From positions 4,216,001-4,280,000 of the forward strand of contig NZ_CP060714.1 of NCBI RefSeq assembly GCF_014395975.1: 64,000 nucleotides of DNA. Reading direction: 5' to 3'. This document shows, piece by piece, positions 8,458 to 16,362 of the stretch. A model generated the notes under the pieces. That model did not search any database and was not told the origin of the DNA. It saw only the letters and a program-made list of their open reading frames with translations. Both the position numbers and the translations under genes were made by a program. Source of the stretch: Diaphorobacter ruginosibacter. GTDB taxonomy: Bacteria > Pseudomonadota > Gammaproteobacteria > Burkholderiales > Burkholderiaceae_C. Within the stretch, counting starts at the first letter, position 1. The number at the start of each line of letters is the position of its first letter.

Positions 8458-9996
8458 ATGAATTTATCATCATTTATAAGGACATTTTTCATTGCGCTTT
8501 TTGCAATCATCGGCATAAATAACGCCTCAGCCAAAGTGCTAATGCTAACGGCAAACGACGCAGTGGCAGCCCCCATTTTTAATGCTGCCATTACAGAATT
8601 CGGCGGGACCGGCAATGTTACGCATGTGAATACACTGGATACTCCAGGCAGTATTTCAGAAAGTACATTTACAACAGGAGGTCCATATGACACTCTTGTT
8701 GTTCTAACGGTCTACGCAACCCCCTCTCCAAGGCTTGACAACTTAGCAGCAATTAAGAGTGCGATTGCCAATCGAACTATTCCTCAGGTAATCCTTTTCA
8801 CTGATGGGTGCTCAACATGCAGCCCAACAGGTTACAACTGGATGGTAGATGTTTTAAGGGAAATGGGGGGGACTCCTTTTTCCAATGTGGCGACAGGAAC
8901 ATATAACTCATCTCACACCAGCTTCCCTTTAAATACCCAATCCAGCTTCAGTTCGAGCTTTACCAGCCTCAATCCGATGCTCGGAAATAGGTATCGTCCG
9001 CTGACCAACGTCCCTGCAAATAATGTCCTATACCTCCCACAAGGAGGAACGCCGACCAATATCGGAAACATCAATGCATACACAGTCATTTTGCCAGCAA
9101 ACGATTCAAACAACGGCTTGGGATCGTGCCTCATCACATCAATTGATGCCTCAATGCTCGACAATAGTGGCAACAATGGAAAAATTGGAAATGCAATGCT
9201 AGCTGCGTTGGAAGCGGATGCATCGTGTAAATTACCCGAGCCGGCGACATTGGCTCAAGCATTTTCCCCCGCTACTGTCACCCCTGGCGCAAGCAGTCAA
9301 CTCACAATCACCCTTTCAAATCCGAACGCATGGAATGCTACTGGGGTCAATGTTTCAGACTTAATTCCATCCCCATTGAATGTTATTTCTTCCACATCCA
9401 CATGCGGCGCCACTCCCACTTTGAGCGGACAGTTAGTCACTCTAAATAACGGGAGTATCCCTGCCAATGGACAATGCGCTATTACTGTTGATGTGCAATG
9501 GTCGTCGGACGTGAATACATGCAACACGTCATTGACGAACACAATTGATCCTGCGCAAGGTGATTTTTCGGCGAGCGTCGGCGTTCAGCAGTCAGCCTCG
9601 ACTGCTAATATTGCTTGCCAATATTCACCCCCAACTTACACGGTTGGAGGCCAAATCACGGGCTTGCAACCAGGGACAGCACTACAAGTGTCAAATGGCA
9701 GTGATGTGATTACCCTGACGTCAAATGGCCCGTTCGTCTTTCCCTCATCAATGGGGAGTGGGTCGTCGTATGCCGTAACAATAGGTAGCCAGCCGAAGGG
9801 TGCAGTCTGTTCACTCTCAAATGGATCAGGTCAAATTGCTGATTCCAATGTGACAAACATACTCATTGATTGCAAGACTTCAGTACAGCCAACAGAGACA
9901 ACGCCCGTTCCAACACTCTCAGAATGGGCACTCATTGGTCTATCGTTCGTGCTCGGGATGTTTGGGCTGGCGCGAAGCCGCCAGCGTCAGGGCTGA
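8458..9996 (+). CDS. IPTL-CTERM sorted surface protein with DUF11-like domain
   Basis: A 512-residue exported protein. Residues 1-25 are a signal peptide (cleavage near NASAK). Residues ~26-255 form an alpha/beta domain of unknown type beginning KVLMLTANDAVAAP. Residues ~265-390 resemble a DUF11/Ig-like repeat found in bacterial surface proteins. Residues ~395-475 are another beta-rich unit. The C-terminus has the tripartite IPTL-CTERM signal: VPTLSEW, a hydrophobic helix (ALIGLSFVLGMFGL) and a basic tail (ARSRQRQG). Proteins of this type are thought to be processed by exosortase H (XrtH), which is not encoded in this window. Start chosen for CGGGAG seven bases upstream. GC content (about 48%) is well below that of the core genes, and the gene ends in a terminator. 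Ligand or role unknown. Confidence 0.8.
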   Translation: MNLSSFIRTFFIALFAIIGINNASAKVLMLTANDAVAAPIFNAAITEFGGTGNVTHVNTLDTPGSISESTFTTGGPYDTLVVLTVYATPSPRLDNLAAIKSAIANRTIPQVILFTDGCSTCSPTGYNWMVDVLREMGGTPFSNVATGTYNSSHTSFPLNTQSSFSSSFTSLNPMLGNRYRPLTNVPANNVLYLPQGGTPTNIGNINAYTVILPANDSNNGLGSCLITSIDASMLDNSGNNGKIGNAMLAALEADASCKLPEPATLAQAFSPATVTPGASSQLTITLSNPNAWNATGVNVSDLIPSPLNVISSTSTCGATPTLSGQLVTLNNGSIPANGQCAITVDVQWSSDVNTCNTSLTNTIDPAQGDFSASVGVQQSASTANIACQYSPPTYTVGGQITGLQPGTALQVSNGSDVITLTSNGPFVFPSSMGSGSSYAVTIGSQPKGAVCSLSNGSGQIADSNVTNILIDCKTSVQPTETTPVPTLSEWALIGLSFVLGMFGLARSRQRQG

Positions 9997-10002
9997 TCTG
10001 AG

Positions 10003-10023
10003 AGCCGCCTTCGGGCGGCTTTT
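10003..10023 (+). terminator. Intrinsic terminator of the first IPTL-CTERM gene
   Basis: Stem AGCCGCC/GGCGGCT with a TTCG tetraloop followed by TTT, seven bases after the stop. It overlaps the stop codon of the convergent Rz gene. Confidence 0.75.
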
Positions 10024-10589
10024 CATTGGCCGGCACATGCGCGACCTGGTTCCCCCAGCAGCGTCGCGTCGGCGTTGGCCAAGTCACACAGCGCGCTCAC
10101 CTCGGCGTCTCGTCGCCCAAGATCCGCGCGGAGTTCTGCGACCACTCCCAGCCCCTCTGCAAGCTGCCGGTCGAGGGCTTCGGATCGATCCGCAAGATCG
10201 CTGCGGGCCTGGGCGTCGGCTTGGGCTTGCGCGCGATAAGTGGCGGCTCTGCGGGTGGCGTCGAGCTGCAGGCGGCGAGCATCAGCAAGCTCAGCGCGCA
10301 GCTGATCGTCCACGCTGGATTTCGCGGTCGTGAGGGTGTCGGAGATGGTGATGGTGATGGTGATGGTGATGGTGATGGTGATGGTCGATGCTGCATGCTG
10401 GTGCTCCTTTGCTGCTGTTTGGGTTTCGTCCTGGCGCGCGGCTTCGGCGCGGGTGGCCACGCCCTGGGCCTGCTCCGTCTTGCAGTTGGCCACCTTGGCA
10501 GCGCCGCGCCAGCCGTTGACGGCCCAGCCAGCGGCCAGCCCCAGCGCGAAGATGGCCAGAGCGATCAATACCTTGAGGTTCACGGTCAT
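10023..10589 (-). CDS. Rz-like inner-membrane spanin (phage lysis protein)
   Basis: A 188-residue protein with the layout of a phage i-spanin: one N-terminal transmembrane helix (residues ~6-24, VLIALAIFALGLAAGW) then a long charged, Ala/Gln/Arg/Glu-rich periplasmic coiled coil. Spanins fuse inner and outer membranes at the last step of phage lysis. Its ATG overlaps the TGA of the endolysin fragment upstream (ATGA, 10586-10589), the usual tight packing of lysis cassettes. A second gene for the outer-membrane partner lies inside it in another frame. A hexanucleotide repeat encodes an odd Thr-Ile run (about residues 69-82) in the coiled coil. Probably a relic: no holin, capsid or tail genes are nearby. 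Confidence 0.75.
   Translation of the reverse strand: MTVNLKVLIALAIFALGLAAGWAVNGWRGAAKVANCKTEQAQGVATRAEAARQDETQTAAKEHQHAASTITITITITITITISDTLTTAKSSVDDQLRAELADARRLQLDATRRAATYRAQAQADAQARSDLADRSEALDRQLAEGLGVVAELRADLGRRDAEVSALCDLANADATLLGEPGRACAGQ
10097..10396 (-). CDS. Rz1-like outer-membrane spanin lipoprotein, fully embedded in Rz
   Basis: This 99-codon frame lies wholly inside the Rz gene in a different frame, as in phage lambda. It has a very good ribosome site (AAAGGAG, seven bases before the ATG at 10396). A lipoprotein signal follows (about residues 28-43) with lipobox LAAC, Cys43 being the acylation site. The mature part starts SSTPPAEPP and is Pro-rich, as expected of Rz1 o-spanins. Unusually, the region before the hydrophobic core contains a Ser-Pro repeat made by the hexanucleotide repeat. 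Typical Rz1 signals have a short basic N-region, so translation might instead begin closer to the core, although the strong ribosome site argues for this start. Confidence 0.7.
   Translation of the reverse strand: MQHRPSPSPSPSPSPSPSPTPSRPRNPAWTISCALSLLMLAACSSTPPAEPPLIARKPKPTPRPAAILRIDPKPSTGSLQRGWEWSQNSARILGDETPR
10345..10386. repeat. Hexanucleotide microsatellite (ATGGTG)6 plus one imperfect unit
   Basis: Six exact ATGGTG units at 10345-10380 and ATGGTC at 10381-10386. On the minus strand it encodes Thr-Ile repeats in Rz and Ser-Pro repeats in Rz1; the third frame is poly-His. Copy-number change keeps both frames, so it varies protein length rather than switching genes on and off. Confidence 0.95.
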
Positions 10590-10852
10590 GACTGCTCAAG
10601 GCACAGCTTGCGCTCTGCCTGCCTCCGGTTCTGCAGCCCCTGAACAAACACCCCGCCTGCGGTGCTCCAGTTCGGCGCGCCGGTGGGCGTCCAGGCGATC
10701 AGGTTGCAGCAGCCCTGCTCCACCCGTCCCGCATTGATGTTCTGCACGGCCTGGGAGCCGCACGCGCCGGCCATACCCACGTTGATCGCGAACATCGTCA
10801 GGTCGATCAGGCGCTTGACAGTGAGGTAGTCCCGCGCCACATCACCACGCAT
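10586..10852 (-). pseudogene. 3' fragment of a phage GH24 (T4-lysozyme-like) endolysin
   Basis: Eighty-eight residues from an in-frame ATG at 10852. The pattern FAINVG, a run with INAG, and the tail TAGGVFVQGLQNRRQAERKL is the conserved C-terminal half of P22/P21-type GH24 lysozymes (FNVG...N.G...W..AGG....GL..RR..E..L). The N-terminal half with the catalytic Glu (E-x8-D/C-x5-T) is absent; upstream DNA runs into the promoter region of the second IPTL-CTERM gene. The frame continues upstream to 10993 but that part shows no similarity. An inactive remnant, still overlapped by the Rz start. Confidence 0.6.
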
Positions 10853-10972
10853 CGTGTTTGAACTTCTATCCGGTGGGCACCGGATGCCTGCCAATCTCAT
10901 TGCGGAGCCGTTAACAAACGCTAACGATACGCAATAGAATTCAACCTCATCTCCACTTTCGGTGACGTCGCC

Positions 10973-12352
10973 ATGCGCAAAAGATCCCTGCAAGCTTCGA
11001 CCTGGTGCCTTGCCTTTGCAAGTGCTCTTTTATGGCCTGCTGCCCATGCGGCACCCGTGGTGATCTATGACGGCAGCAGCGCGCCAATGGCTCCAGCCTG
11101 GTCACAGACTCAACTAGGTACACCCGATGTCACCACATCTGCCGGCACAACCCGCTTCAAAACGAAAACCGCGAGTGGTTCCCGAACGAGTGATGCAAAC
11201 CTGTATACATACGCTACGGGGACCAACAGCTTCATTGCATCCATACGACTCAAGGTGTATGCAGTCAATACCCATAATTCCCACGATGCTGGATTGATGT
11301 TCAGCGTTGGAGATAATTTTTCGAACCTTGGAACCCCAACCCAACGCTCGGCGATGCTCTATATCGATACCAACACGATAGGGTGGGCGGATGACACGGC
11401 TGCCGTTACAAACGATGCAACCCAGTTTCATGAATACGCCATCCGCTACAGCAACAGCCAACTTGACGTTTTTGTGGATGCCTCTTTTGACGAGATCGTG
11501 GCAGGAACGGCAACGCCCAAACTCACCCGTCCCATGGCATCGACAGGCCCCCAGCAGGGGGTCATCGTTTTTGGCGATCAGACGAACGATGCCAACTATG
11601 ACTCGGACTTCGAGGTGCAGTTTGTGAAGTTTCTCAACCTGAGCCTTGCCTCCGCACCGACCAACCTGCAGGCAATTCCAGGCAACGGACAGGTCACCGT
11701 GAACTGGACGGCTCCCAACAACGCAGGTCCGGCCATCACGAAGTACACCGTTACAGGAGCTCCGAACGGCTCCTGCACCAGTGAGGTCGTACCTCCGGCA
11801 ACGGAGCCAGCAACCAGCTGCACCGTCACAGGCTTGACCAACGGTACTTCTTACAAGTTCAAGGTCGTGGCAACCAATGATGGAGGCGACAGCCAGCCAT
11901 CCGCAGAGAGTGCACCTGTCACGCCCAGCACAGACCTTGCATTTGTGGGTGCAGGTTCCCCCATCGCTTTGGCCCCCGGCACCGTCGGCACTGCCTACAG
12001 CGCCTCGCTTTCGGTGACTGGAGGGCTTCCACCCTATTCCTTCTCGCTGTCCGGCAACCTGCCTGCAGGTCTGAACCTCCACCCCGCAACCGGTGTTATT
12101 TCCGGCTCACCCACCAAGGCTGAAACAGCGAACTTCAGCATTACGGTGGTGGACAGCGAAGGCTTGCCGAAGTCAGTGACAAAGGCTGCTCCGCTGCATA
12201 CGGCCACGCAGGACTTCAGCATAACGATTGCAGCCGCACCGGTGGCAATCGCACCCACCTCTGTCCCGACACTGAGTGAATGGGGTTTGATCGCCCTGTC
12301 ATCGCTGCTGGCGATGTTCGGGCTGGCGCGAAACCGCAGGCGACCAGGCTGA
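10973..12352 (+). CDS. IPTL-CTERM sorted surface protein with Fn3 and putative-Ig domains
   Basis: A 459-residue exported protein. Residues 1-26 are a signal peptide (cut after PAAHA). Residues ~27-220 look like a concanavalin-like/laminin-G-type beta sandwich. Residues ~225-315 are a fibronectin type III domain (APTNLQAIPGNGQVTVNW, GLTNGTSYKFKVVATN). Residues ~325-420 match the He_PIG putative-Ig fold (GTAYSASLSVTGGLPPYSFS, LPAGLNLHPATGVISG). The C-terminus is VPTLSEWG, a hydrophobic helix (LIALSSLLAMFGLA) and basic RNRRRPG: an IPTL-CTERM sorting signal. It shares its last ~25 residues and some 3' flanking DNA with the gene at 8458. Likely a cell-surface or adhesin-like protein; ligand unknown. 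Confidence 0.82.
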   Translation: MRKRSLQASTWCLAFASALLWPAAHAAPVVIYDGSSAPMAPAWSQTQLGTPDVTTSAGTTRFKTKTASGSRTSDANLYTYATGTNSFIASIRLKVYAVNTHNSHDAGLMFSVGDNFSNLGTPTQRSAMLYIDTNTIGWADDTAAVTNDATQFHEYAIRYSNSQLDVFVDASFDEIVAGTATPKLTRPMASTGPQQGVIVFGDQTNDANYDSDFEVQFVKFLNLSLASAPTNLQAIPGNGQVTVNWTAPNNAGPAITKYTVTGAPNGSCTSEVVPPATEPATSCTVTGLTNGTSYKFKVVATNDGGDSQPSAESAPVTPSTDLAFVGAGSPIALAPGTVGTAYSASLSVTGGLPPYSFSLSGNLPAGLNLHPATGVISGSPTKAETANFSITVVDSEGLPKSVTKAAPLHTATQDFSITIAAAPVAIAPTSVPTLSEWGLIALSSLLAMFGLARNRRRPG

Positions 12353-12373
12353 TCAGAGAGTCGCCTTCGGGCC

Positions 12374-12407
12374 AATGCCAGTCAGTTAAACGCTGACTGG
12401 CATTTTC
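12374..12407 (+). terminator. Intrinsic terminator of the second IPTL-CTERM gene
   Basis: Perfect 12-base stem AATGCCAGTCAG/CTGACTGGCATT (12374-12385 with 12393-12404), seven-base loop, then a short T-run. Confidence 0.85.
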
Positions 12408-12472
12408 TTTGTTGGGAACTTGGAGCGAGAGCGTTTGACCTCGCGCGGGAAAGATCGCCCGGGGCGGTTTTC

Positions 12473-12504
12473 TGCCAAGGTCTTTTTTTAGGACAGAGGC
12501 CGGG
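12473..12504. repeat. Intergenic repeat, copy A
   Basis: A 32-base stretch whose reverse complement matches 25568-25598 with two substitutions and one A indel (shared blocks CCCGGCCTCTG, CCTAAAAAA, GACCT and GGCA). Both copies lie in gene-free DNA and sit beside a GGCC-containing hairpin. Nature unknown. Confidence 0.6.
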
Positions 12505-12608
12505 AGTGCCTCCGCCCTAAAACATAGAAAGCAGATGCGCCCAACTCGACTATCTATGGGCAGGCAGCAACTCCAATGCCTCATTCTGGGTGATTCGCAC
12601 CAGGCAGG

Positions 12609-12914
12609 TCAGCCCGCCGCACCGATCGCAATCACAATCGCCCCCTCATCCACATAAAACTCGAATTCCCGCTTGGCCAGCGTGACGATCATCGGATGAT
12701 CGTCCGTGTCGTTCCATGACAGCACATAGCTTGCGAGCGCGGTATCGACCTGCACCTCGGTTCCGACCGGAATATCCTCCAGAACACCGTCACCCGGACG
12801 ATGCTGCACCTTGCCATCGACGCGTGCGCGGAAGTGATCCGGAAAGCGCTGTACCTCGACCGCGGTTTCGCCCGTTGTGGGTGCCGCGCCGTTGTCTGTC
12901 GATTGTGGGTTCAT
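12609..12914 (-). CDS. Conserved-looking hypothetical protein, 101 residues
   Basis: No family recognised. The start at 12914 is fixed by a perfect AGGAGG six bases upstream; the longer frame back to 12941 is rejected for that reason. The first ~25 residues are Ser/Thr/Asn-rich and disordered; the rest is acidic with short beta-strand-like segments (VLSWNDTDDHPMIVTLAK, FEFYVDEGAIVIAIG). No signal peptide, membrane helix or cysteine. It stands alone on this strand at the right edge of the accessory mosaic, with host-like GC. Confidence 0.6.
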   Translation of the reverse strand: MNPQSTDNGAAPTTGETAVEVQRFPDHFRARVDGKVQHRPGDGVLEDIPVGTEVQVDTALASYVLSWNDTDDHPMIVTLAKREFEFYVDEGAIVIAIGAAG

Positions 12915-13334
12915 GTGGATCCTCCTTCTGGTTGAAATCAATGCGCATACATTCCATGCGTGTGTGACCGCACGATGACGATGTCATCGCCCGGCACACC
13001 CGCCCGCAGCCCGCACGAGGCGGGGTACTGAAACCATGCTGTTGTGGTTGCGAAATCATGGCCACCAGAATCGCGCGTTGATTGAATGCGCGAAGCGGCC
13101 ACGTCGCTGGATCGAGAAAACGATCCATCCGTGTGTGAACCCTGAAGTTATCAAAGCCTGAATGTTCGGCGTGTCAGCCATCCGCCAGAGTTGCGGCGCA
13201 GTTGTAAAAAAATGAACGCCGTCGTGTCGCGTGCCGCAGTGAAAGCCCGCGAATATCCTGGCTGCTTTGCACGGAATCGCGCCTCGGTCGATACTGGCGC
13301 ATCCCCTTTGCAAGCCAGACCAACAAGCGCCACC
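12915..13334. other. 420-base intergenic region without a recognisable gene
   Basis: Divergent upstream region between the 101-residue hypothetical gene and pirin; it must hold both promoters. Frames that cross it have neither convincing ribosome sites nor recognisable products. No strong hairpin or repeat seen. Confidence 0.5.
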
Positions 13335-14273
13335 ATGAGCACCACACAAGACCTCCAGCCCCAGCATCTGCCGACCCGCATTGCGGATGTGGGCGGCATT
13401 CCCATCCACCGCGCGATCCCGCAGCGCACGCTGCGCAAGGTGGGCGCATGGTGCTTCCTCGATCACGCGGGCCCCGCGGACCCGCAGCCGCCGGGCATGC
13501 AGGTGGGACCGCACCCCCACATCGGGCTGCAGACTTTCACCTGGATGATCCGCGGCGAGGTGCTGCACCGCGACAGCCTGGGCAGCGAGCAGATCATCCG
13601 GCCCGGCCAGGTGAACCTGATGACGGCAGGCCGCGGTATTGCGCATTCGGAGGAAAGCCAGGAACCTTGGCACATCCACGCGACCCAGTTGTGGATCGCG
13701 CTGCCCGAATCGCATCGCCATGGCGAGCCACGCTTCCAGCACTACCCCGACCTGCCGCAAACGCGGGTCGGCGATTTCACGGCGACGGTGCTCGCGGGCG
13801 AGGCTCTCGGGCTGCTGTCTCCCGCCGAAGTGCACACGCCGCTGATGGGCGTGGACCTGCATGCGGAGCAGATCGAGGAGGGTCGTCGCGCCCAGGCCTC
13901 CATGCCGCTGCGCAAGGATTTCGAGCATGCGGTGCTGATGCTGTCCGGCGAGGTACAGGTCGACGGACAGCCTCTGCCCGAAGGGGAGCTGCTTTATCTG
14001 CCCGTCGGCACGGAATCCATCGCGCTTGACTGCGCACAGGGTAGCCGCTTGATCGTGATTGGCGGAGAGCCCATGGAAGAGGCCATCATCATCTGGTGGA
14101 ACTTCGTCGCCCGCACCACCGAGGAAGTGAGCGAGGCCCGCGAACAGTGGGAGGCACACCTGCGCGACGGCGGCGGCTCATCCACGTCGCGGTTCGGCAA
14201 GCCCGTGGCATCGCCCCTGCCCTCGACCCATGCGCCATCGCTCGACGGCGTTCAGCTGCGCGCATCAAAGTGA
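13335..14273 (+). CDS. Pirin family protein (cupin)
   Basis: A 312-residue bicupin of the pirin family. The N-terminal cupin carries the metal-site pattern: GPHPHIGLQT supplies two His, and AHSEES supplies His and Glu. The C-terminal pirin domain follows (HAVLMLSGEVQVDG, LYLPVG). Bacterial pirins bind Fe and some have quercetinase activity or regulate central metabolism; which applies here cannot be told. The frame is open upstream, but the ATG at 13335 places the N-terminus at the usual point of the family. It is convergent with the histidine kinase gene and overlaps its end by nine bases. A second, distinct pirin is encoded at 55351. Confidence 0.85.
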   Translation: MSTTQDLQPQHLPTRIADVGGIPIHRAIPQRTLRKVGAWCFLDHAGPADPQPPGMQVGPHPHIGLQTFTWMIRGEVLHRDSLGSEQIIRPGQVNLMTAGRGIAHSEESQEPWHIHATQLWIALPESHRHGEPRFQHYPDLPQTRVGDFTATVLAGEALGLLSPAEVHTPLMGVDLHAEQIEEGRRAQASMPLRKDFEHAVLMLSGEVQVDGQPLPEGELLYLPVGTESIALDCAQGSRLIVIGGEPMEEAIIIWWNFVARTTEEVSEAREQWEAHLRDGGGSSTSRFGKPVASPLPSTHAPSLDGVQLRASK

Positions 14274-15614
14274 GGCCATGCGCACGGTCACGCGCAACCC
14301 GCCCAGTTCCGGCGCCGTGTCCAGCGTGACCTGAGCGCCATGCTCGCGCGCAATCGATTCGACGATTGCAAGACCCAGCCCGCTGCCCGGCACCTGGGCA
14401 GCACCCTCGCGGGCGGCGCGGTGAAAGCGCTGCATGACATCCGCACGATGCTCCGCAGGAATGCCCGGCCCGCTGTCGTCGACGATGAGCAACGCCTCAT
14501 CTCCGTCCTGCTGCACGAGCACATCCACCGTCGCACCTTCGGGTGAATACTTGATGGCGTTGTCGATGAGGTTGCGCATGAGGACCTGCAGCGCGTCAGC
14601 ACGCCCGGCCACCGTGACCTCGGCCGCCTGTGCCAGGCCCAGGTCGATGTGGCGTTGTGCTGCAAACGGTGCGGCATCGGCCACCGCCTGCCGCGCGATG
14701 TCATCGAGCCGCACACGCTGGTCGATACCGCCCGCCGCGGCGCGCTCCTCCTGGTGCGCCAGCAGCATGAGCTGCTCGACGACCTTGGTTGCACGATCGA
14801 TCCCTGCCACCAGCCGGGCCGTTGCCTGCGCTCGCGCGGCATCATCCGATGCGCGCTGCAGGCCCTGCACCTGCAGCTTCAAGGCCGCCAGTGGAGAGCG
14901 CAGCTCATGCGCCGCATCGGCCACGAAATGCCGTTGTGCCTCGAAGGCGCGCTGCATGCGCGAGAGCAGCGCATTGAATTCGCTCACCAGCGGTTGCACC
15001 TCGTCGGGAAGATCGTCCATGGCCACGGGCGAGAGGTCCTGCGGCCGCCGCGAGGCGATCTCGCGCCGTACCCGTTGCACTGGCGCGAGCGACGAGCGCA
15101 CCACCCACCACACGGCCAAAGCGAGCAGCGGTACCAGCAGCGCAATCGGCAGCAGGCTCTGCCATGCCGCCTCGCGCGCCAGCAGGCGACGCACGCGCAT
15201 GTCCTGCGCCACCTGGATGACCTGCGATCGGGTCTGCAGCGAGAACACACGGTAGGTGGTGCCACGCGCGTTCACGTCGGCGAATCCGAGCACCGCGTTC
15301 TGCGGCAAGGCCGCGCCCAGTGCCGATTCGAAAATGCGCAGGCCTTCGTTGGTCCACACCTGTACGATGAACTCGCGGTTTTCGTCCTCGGACGGTGTGC
15401 CCTGCGCATGTCCCCGTGCATCGACGGGCAGCCCCGCGCGCAGCGCAAATGCCGTCTGCTGCATCTGGTAGTCGAACAGGGTGTCGGTCTGCGCCAGGGC
15501 ATTGCGATACGCGAACGCCCCCTGCAGCATCGCCGTGAGCGCAATGGCCGCGCAGATGAGCAGCAACAGGCGCTTGCTGAGCGCGGTGGGCAGGCGACGG
15601 ATCTGCAGGTTCAT
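14265..15614 (-). CDS. Sensor histidine kinase of a QseC/PmrB-like two-component system
   Basis: A 449-residue membrane kinase. Transmembrane helix 1 spans about residues 13-33, then a ~130-residue periplasmic sensor region, transmembrane helix 2 about 163-185 (LLPIALLVPLLALAVWWVV), HAMP linker and dimerisation domain with phospho-acceptor His in AAHELRSPLAA (~236). The ATP-binding domain has the N box (MRNLIDNAIKYSPEG), G1 (DDSGPGIP) and G2 (GSGLGLAIVES). The start at 15614 is preferred for GAGG five bases upstream; an in-frame ATG 12 codons earlier exists. It follows its response regulator with a 91-base gap in the same operon. The signal is unknown. Confidence 0.85.
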   Translation of the reverse strand: MNLQIRRLPTALSKRLLLLICAAIALTAMLQGAFAYRNALAQTDTLFDYQMQQTAFALRAGLPVDARGHAQGTPSEDENREFIVQVWTNEGLRIFESALGAALPQNAVLGFADVNARGTTYRVFSLQTRSQVIQVAQDMRVRRLLAREAAWQSLLPIALLVPLLALAVWWVVRSSLAPVQRVRREIASRRPQDLSPVAMDDLPDEVQPLVSEFNALLSRMQRAFEAQRHFVADAAHELRSPLAALKLQVQGLQRASDDAARAQATARLVAGIDRATKVVEQLMLLAHQEERAAAGGIDQRVRLDDIARQAVADAAPFAAQRHIDLGLAQAAEVTVAGRADALQVLMRNLIDNAIKYSPEGATVDVLVQQDGDEALLIVDDSGPGIPAEHRADVMQRFHRAAREGAAQVPGSGLGLAIVESIAREHGAQVTLDTAPELGGLRVTVRMASL

Positions 15615-15705
15615 GCGCGCCTCAGGCCCATGCAAAAGCCGCAGCAGCATCGCCACGCGATGCGGGACAAGGGGAAAGACGCGCAGCGCCTCGGGGGGAT
15701 GATCC

Positions 15706-16362
15706 TCATTTGGGCACCATGTAGCCGACGCCACGCACATTGACGATGATGCTGGCGCCCAGTTTCTTGCGCAGGCCATGGATGTACACCTCGACCGCGT
15801 TGCTGCTGACCTCGTCGCCCCAGCCGTAGAGCTTGTCTTCGAGCTGCTGGCGCGAGAGCACGGCGCCGGGCCGGGCCAGCAAGGGCTCCAGCACCGCCCA
15901 CTCGCGTGCGGATAGCACCACCGGCTGTCCATGGACCGCGGCCTCGCGCGTGGCCGGCCGTATCGTCACACCCTGGTGCTCGTACTCGGGTTCGGCACGG
16001 CCCGCTGCGCGGCGCGTAAGTGCCCGGATGCGGGCCAGCAGCTCGTCCATGTCATAGGGTTTGAGAAGATAGTCGTCGGCCCCTGCATCGAGCCCCTTCA
16101 CACGCTCGGAGACGGCATCGCGCGCGGTGGCAATCAGCACCGGCGTGCGGTCGCTGCGCGTGCGCATGTCACGCAGCACGCTCAATCCATCGCGCCCGGG
16201 CAGCCCCAGGTCAAGCAGCACGAGGTCGTAGCCCTGCGTGCGCAATGCGGTGTCCGCACTCGCTGCGTCGCGGGCCCAGTCGACCGCGTAGCGCTCGGCG
16301 CGCAGCAGATCCTGCACGGCCTCGCCGATCATGATGTCGTCTTCCACCAGCAGCAATCGCAT
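15706..16362 (-). CDS. OmpR-family response regulator (QseB/PmrA-like)
   Basis: A 218-residue regulator. The receiver domain (1-~118) has the acidic pocket VEDD, phospho-acceptor Asp51 in LVLLDLGLPG and the conserved Lys in LLKPYD. The C-terminal winged helix has the typical SSNAVEVYIHGLRKKLG recognition segment and ends RGVGYMVPK. The KLYGWGDEVSSNAVEV block is characteristic of the QseB/PmrA/BasR subgroup. The start at the ATG 16362 gives the canonical MRLLLVEDD beginning. It lies between degP and the kinase on the same strand, so an envelope-stress or cation/antimicrobial-peptide response is plausible, but that is inference. Confidence 0.88.
   Translation of the reverse strand: MRLLLVEDDIMIGEAVQDLLRAERYAVDWARDAASADTALRTQGYDLVLLDLGLPGRDGLSVLRDMRTRSDRTPVLIATARDAVSERVKGLDAGADDYLLKPYDMDELLARIRALTRRAAGRAEPEYEHQGVTIRPATREAAVHGQPVVLSAREWAVLEPLLARPGAVLSRQQLEDKLYGWGDEVSSNAVEVYIHGLRKKLGASIIVNVRGVGYMVPK

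Noticed and set aside
10291..10647. A 118-codon frame with a poly-His run
   Set aside because: Third-frame reading of the ATGGTG repeat; the Rz and Rz1 frames carry the family features.
5981..12914. Complete integrative element with attL/attR
   Set aside because: No integrase gene and no second copy of the tRNA 3' sequence seen; only a composition shift supports it, so it is reported as a mosaic rather than as a defined element.
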